64,000 nt of DNA from Streptomyces atroolivaceus. GTDB lineage: Bacteria; Actinomycetota; Actinomycetes; Streptomycetales; Streptomycetaceae. A program made the translations under genes and the position numbers. This document shows positions 61,736-64,000 of this stretch, one piece after another. How positions within the stretch are numbered: position 1 is the stretch's first letter; each line of letters opens with the position of its first letter. Below the pieces are notes generated by a model. The model was not told the origin of the DNA and did not search any database. It was given only the letters and a program-made list of their open reading frames with translations. The stretch spans positions 1-64,000 of the forward strand of contig NZ_JNXG01000013.1 in assembly GCF_000717025.1 (NCBI RefSeq). Direction: 5' to 3'.

Positions 61736-62833
61736 TCAGGCACCGGCGGACGAAGTCCGCGGCGGCCTGCGGGGAGCCGCCGGAGGCCGGCCGGAGCCCT
61801 CGCCCGGCGGCCGGCTGCCGGGCACCGACGGGAGGGACGCGGGAACCGCCCGGGGGAACGCCCTCCGGTAGCTGCCCGGCGACACCCCGATCTGTCTGAG
61901 GAAGTGATGGCGGAAGTTGTTCGCCGTGCCGAGGCCGCTCAGCTCCCCGACCTTCTCGATGGGCAGGTCCGTGGATTCCAGCAGGCTCTGTGCCCTTGCC
62001 AGGCGCTGGTTCAGGAGCCACTGGAGCGGAGTCGCCCCGGTGGCTGCCCGGAGCCGCCGGTGGAGGGTCCGCGGGCTCATCGCCGCGCGCCGTGCCAGGT
62101 CCTCGACGGTCAGGGGCTGGTCCAGGTGTGCCCGGGCCCAGTCCAGCACGGGCGCCAGGCTCCCGTCGTCGGTGGTGGGCACGGACAGGTCGACGAACTG
62201 CGCCTGGCCGCCGGGCCGGTGTGCCGGCACCACCATCCGGCGGGCCAGCTGATTCGCCACGTGTGCGCCCAGGTCACGGCGGACCAGGTGGAGGCAGAGG
62301 TCGAGTCCGGCGGTCAGTCCGGCGCTGGTGAGCACGTCGCCGTCGTCGACGTACAGCACCGAGTCGTCGACCCGCACCTTCGGGAAGCGCTCGGCCAGTT
62401 GGGCGGTGTGCATCCAGTGGGCGGTGGCGCGCCGTCCGTCGAGCAGCCCGGCCTCGGCGAGCGCGAAGGCCCCGGTGCACAGGGAGACCATGCGGGCGCC
62501 TCCCTCGTAGGCGCGTCGCAGCGCGGTGATCAGTGCCGGCGGCAGCGGTCTGCCCTCGTCGACACAGGGGTCGGGCACGGAGGGCACGATGACGGTGTCG
62601 GCGCCGACGAGGTCGTCGAGCCCGTAGGGAGTCGACAGGGACAGTCCGGCCCCGGGCGGAGAACCGTCCTGCTGTAGCTCCCCCGTGCTGCACAGCCGCA
62701 GGTCGTACCAGGGGTCCGCCAGGTCGGGCTGCGCCTTCCCGAAGACGGTGCAGGGGATGCTCAACTCGTACAGATCCCACGAGGGGACCCCGAAGCCCTC
62801 GGGCACGACCACGGCGACCGAACCAGCGTTCAT
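61736..62833 (-). CDS. GlxA family AraC-type regulator (DJ-1/PfpI domain)
   Basis: 365 residues. N-terminal DJ-1/PfpI amidotransferase-like domain (about 1-190) with the nucleophile-elbow cysteine in VSLCTGAFALAEAGLLDG, and a C-terminal AraC DNA-binding domain (about 225-325) with two helix-turn-helix units (LTVEDLARRAAMSPRTLHRRL and IEKVGELSGLGTANNFRHHF). Divergent from an imine-reductase-like gene, which it probably regulates. ATG 62833 lacks a good ribosome binding site; upstream ATG 62872 is possible. Confidence 0.9.
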   Translation of the reverse strand: MNAGSVAVVVPEGFGVPSWDLYELSIPCTVFGKAQPDLADPWYDLRLCSTGELQQDGSPPGAGLSLSTPYGLDDLVGADTVIVPSVPDPCVDEGRPLPPALITALRRAYEGGARMVSLCTGAFALAEAGLLDGRRATAHWMHTAQLAERFPKVRVDDSVLYVDDGDVLTSAGLTAGLDLCLHLVRRDLGAHVANQLARRMVVPAHRPGGQAQFVDLSVPTTDDGSLAPVLDWARAHLDQPLTVEDLARRAAMSPRTLHRRLRAATGATPLQWLLNQRLARAQSLLESTDLPIEKVGELSGLGTANNFRHHFLRQIGVSPGSYRRAFPRAVPASLPSVPGSRPPGEGSGRPPAAPRRPPRTSSAGA

Positions 62834-62959
62834 GCCCGAAGGGTATGGCAGGAATTTGGTGGTTGCCGTCATCCACGTCACTGTTCCCGGCCGCGGCCTG
62901 CTGCGATCTTGGTCCTCAGTCGACCGACCGCCGCAGGCGGACGTACAGGGAGTTGTGAC

Positions 62960-63844
62960 ATGCATGCTGATCGCCCCGCGGTAACCGTCATCGGACTGGG
63001 CTCGATGGGGTCGGCGCTGGCCACCGTGTTGATGGAACGGGGGCACCCGACCACGGTCTGGAACCGCTCGGCGCACAAGGCCCGGTCGCTGGCCGACCGG
63101 GGCGCCCTCCTCGCCACGAGCCCCGAGGAGGCGATCGCGGCGAGCCCGCTGACCATCACCTGCGTACTGGATCACGAGGCGCTGCACGCCCTTCTCGACC
63201 CCGTGGCGGGCGCTCTCGCGGGCAAGGTCCTGGTCAACCTCACCTCGGGCTCCCCCGAACAGGCCCACGAGGCCGAGGCATGGGCCCGGTCGCACGCCTT
63301 CGACTACCTCGACGGAGCGATCATGACCACCCCGCCGGGGGTCGGCAGCGCTGAGACGATGTTCCTCTACAGCGGTTCCCACGCCGCCTTCGAGGCCCAC
63401 CGTCCGACTCTGGCGTCCCTGGGCGACCCCCTGCACCTGGGCACCGACCCGGGCCTGGCTTCCCTCTACGACGCCGCCCTGCTCGGCCTGATGTGGTCGA
63501 CCATGACCGGCTGGCTGCACGGCACCGCGCTGGTCGGCGCGGAGAAGACACGGGCCACGGACTTCACCCCTGTCGCGATCCGCTGGCTGACCGCGGTGAC
63601 CGGCTTCCTGACCACCTACGCGCCCCAGGTGGACGCCGGCCGCTACCCGGGTGACGACGCGACCGTCGACGTCCAGATCGCGGCCGTCGGCCACCTCATC
63701 CACGCCGCAGCGGCCCGCGGCATCGACAACGCGCTGCCCGAACTCCTGAAGTCCGCCATGGAACGGGCCAGGGCCGCGGGCCATGGCTCCGACAGCTACG
63801 CGAGCGTGATCGAAATCCTGAGGAACCCGGCGGACCACGGATGA
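62960..63844 (+). CDS. Imine reductase/beta-hydroxyacid dehydrogenase-like oxidoreductase
   Basis: 294 residues. NADPH Rossmann motif VIGLGSMGSALATVL (9-23) and the second element VWNRSAHKA, followed by a helical dimerisation domain. The loop LDGAIMTTPPGVGSAETMFLYSG and overall length match actinomycete imine reductases rather than classical 3-hydroxyisobutyrate dehydrogenase. GGGAG precedes ATG 62960. Divergent from the GlxA-type regulator; in ATGA overlap with the next gene. Confidence 0.88.
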   Translation: MHADRPAVTVIGLGSMGSALATVLMERGHPTTVWNRSAHKARSLADRGALLATSPEEAIAASPLTITCVLDHEALHALLDPVAGALAGKVLVNLTSGSPEQAHEAEAWARSHAFDYLDGAIMTTPPGVGSAETMFLYSGSHAAFEAHRPTLASLGDPLHLGTDPGLASLYDAALLGLMWSTMTGWLHGTALVGAEKTRATDFTPVAIRWLTAVTGFLTTYAPQVDAGRYPGDDATVDVQIAAVGHLIHAAAARGIDNALPELLKSAMERARAAGHGSDSYASVIEILRNPADHG

Positions 63845-64000
63845 CCCCGACACCGACAACTGTCCCCGTTGCCGCCGCGCAGTGGACGGACCTTCTGACC
63901 GCTGCCGCCGACACCTGCCTCGCCGCCCTCCTCGACGGAGCCGGCCAGGACTGGTCACGTCCGGCCCACGGCCTCGACTGGTCCTGCCGCCGGACACTCG
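63841..64000 (+). CDS. Mycothiol-dependent maleylpyruvate isomerase/DinB-type protein, partial
   Basis: First 53 codons only, cut by the window end. QWTDLLTAAADTCLAALLDGAGQDWSRPAHGLDWSCRRTL resembles the N-terminal metal-binding helix of the mycothiol/DinB superfamily (TIGR03086-like). ATG 63841 overlaps the imine reductase stop (ATGA), so the two are co-expressed. Confidence 0.6.
   Translation, partial: MTPTPTTVPVAAAQWTDLLTAAADTCLAALLDGAGQDWSRPAHGLDWSCRRTL

Noticed and set aside
1..64000. CRISPR array or phage genes
   Set aside because: No regularly spaced repeats and no capsid, terminase, portal or integrase motifs were seen.

Overview
The window is chromosomal DNA from a Streptomyces-type actinomycete. 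GC content is very high, codons almost always end in G or C, and GTG/TTG starts and 4-base stop/start overlaps are common. Family content also fits: a sugar ABC importer without its own ATPase, paired DUF397 and XRE/DUF5753 genes, OpcA, CtaA/CtaB and a SufR-led suf operon. From memory, the right half follows the order of the Streptomyces coelicolor SCO19xx region. No rRNA, tRNA, CRISPR array, insertion sequence or prophage was recognised.

Layout. (1) 58-4097: a DRE-TIM acyltransferase/lyase-like gene, divergent from two acyl-CoA dehydrogenase-like genes, one of which carries a TTA codon. (2) 4224-24034: a large pectin-utilisation island. Secreted pectin methylesterase, three PL1 pectate lyases, rhamnogalacturonan acetylesterase and a lipoprotein sugar binder are encoded with two MalF/MalG-type permeases, a GH43 glycosidase, a Gfo/Idh/MocA oxidoreductase and a DUF6807 protein. 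Next come an IlvD/Edd sugar-acid dehydratase, a DHDPS-family enzyme and a GntR regulator. A second operon encodes a 5-dehydro-4-deoxyglucarate dehydratase and an unrecognised 394-residue protein, divergent from a uronate dehydrogenase. Together they suggest that pectin is deesterified, deacetylated and cleaved outside the cell, that oligomers are imported, and that galacturonate and arabinose are catabolised by oxidative non-phosphorylating routes. (3) 24238-28191: a DHFR-like reductase, a frameshifted MFS exporter, a two-domain TerD protein and small proteins. (4) 28529-35763: secreted PhoX-type phosphatase and phytase-like esterase genes with possible PHO-box half-sites, an unknown acidic protein, an ABM-domain monooxygenase behind a SoxR-box-like palindrome, and a DUF4232 lipoprotein.

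(5) 35905-40098: dapA and dapD converge with overlapping stop codons, followed by a TetR/SMR efflux pair with twin operators and a membrane protein. (6) 40147-43249: an accessory-looking patch with an XRE/DUF397 pair, a Cys-rich protein, a 50-residue membrane protein with a TTA codon, and about 1.3 kb of probably decayed sequence. (7) 43250-49815: the Fe-S assembly operon sufR-sufB-sufD-Rieske-sufC-sufS-sufU-sufT, ending at a 16-bp hairpin and preceded by an 18-bp perfect palindrome. (8) 50050-54646: an ABC exporter, ctaA, a small conserved gene and ctaB. (9) 54939-61523: the pentose-phosphate operon tkt-tal-zwf-opcA-pgl. (10) 61736-64000: a GlxA-type AraC regulator, an imine-reductase-like dehydrogenase and the start of a mycothiol/DinB-type gene cut by the window edge.

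Start codons were chosen by eye from Shine-Dalgarno sequence, stop/start overlap and codon bias. Functions rest on recognised motifs, not on database searches.
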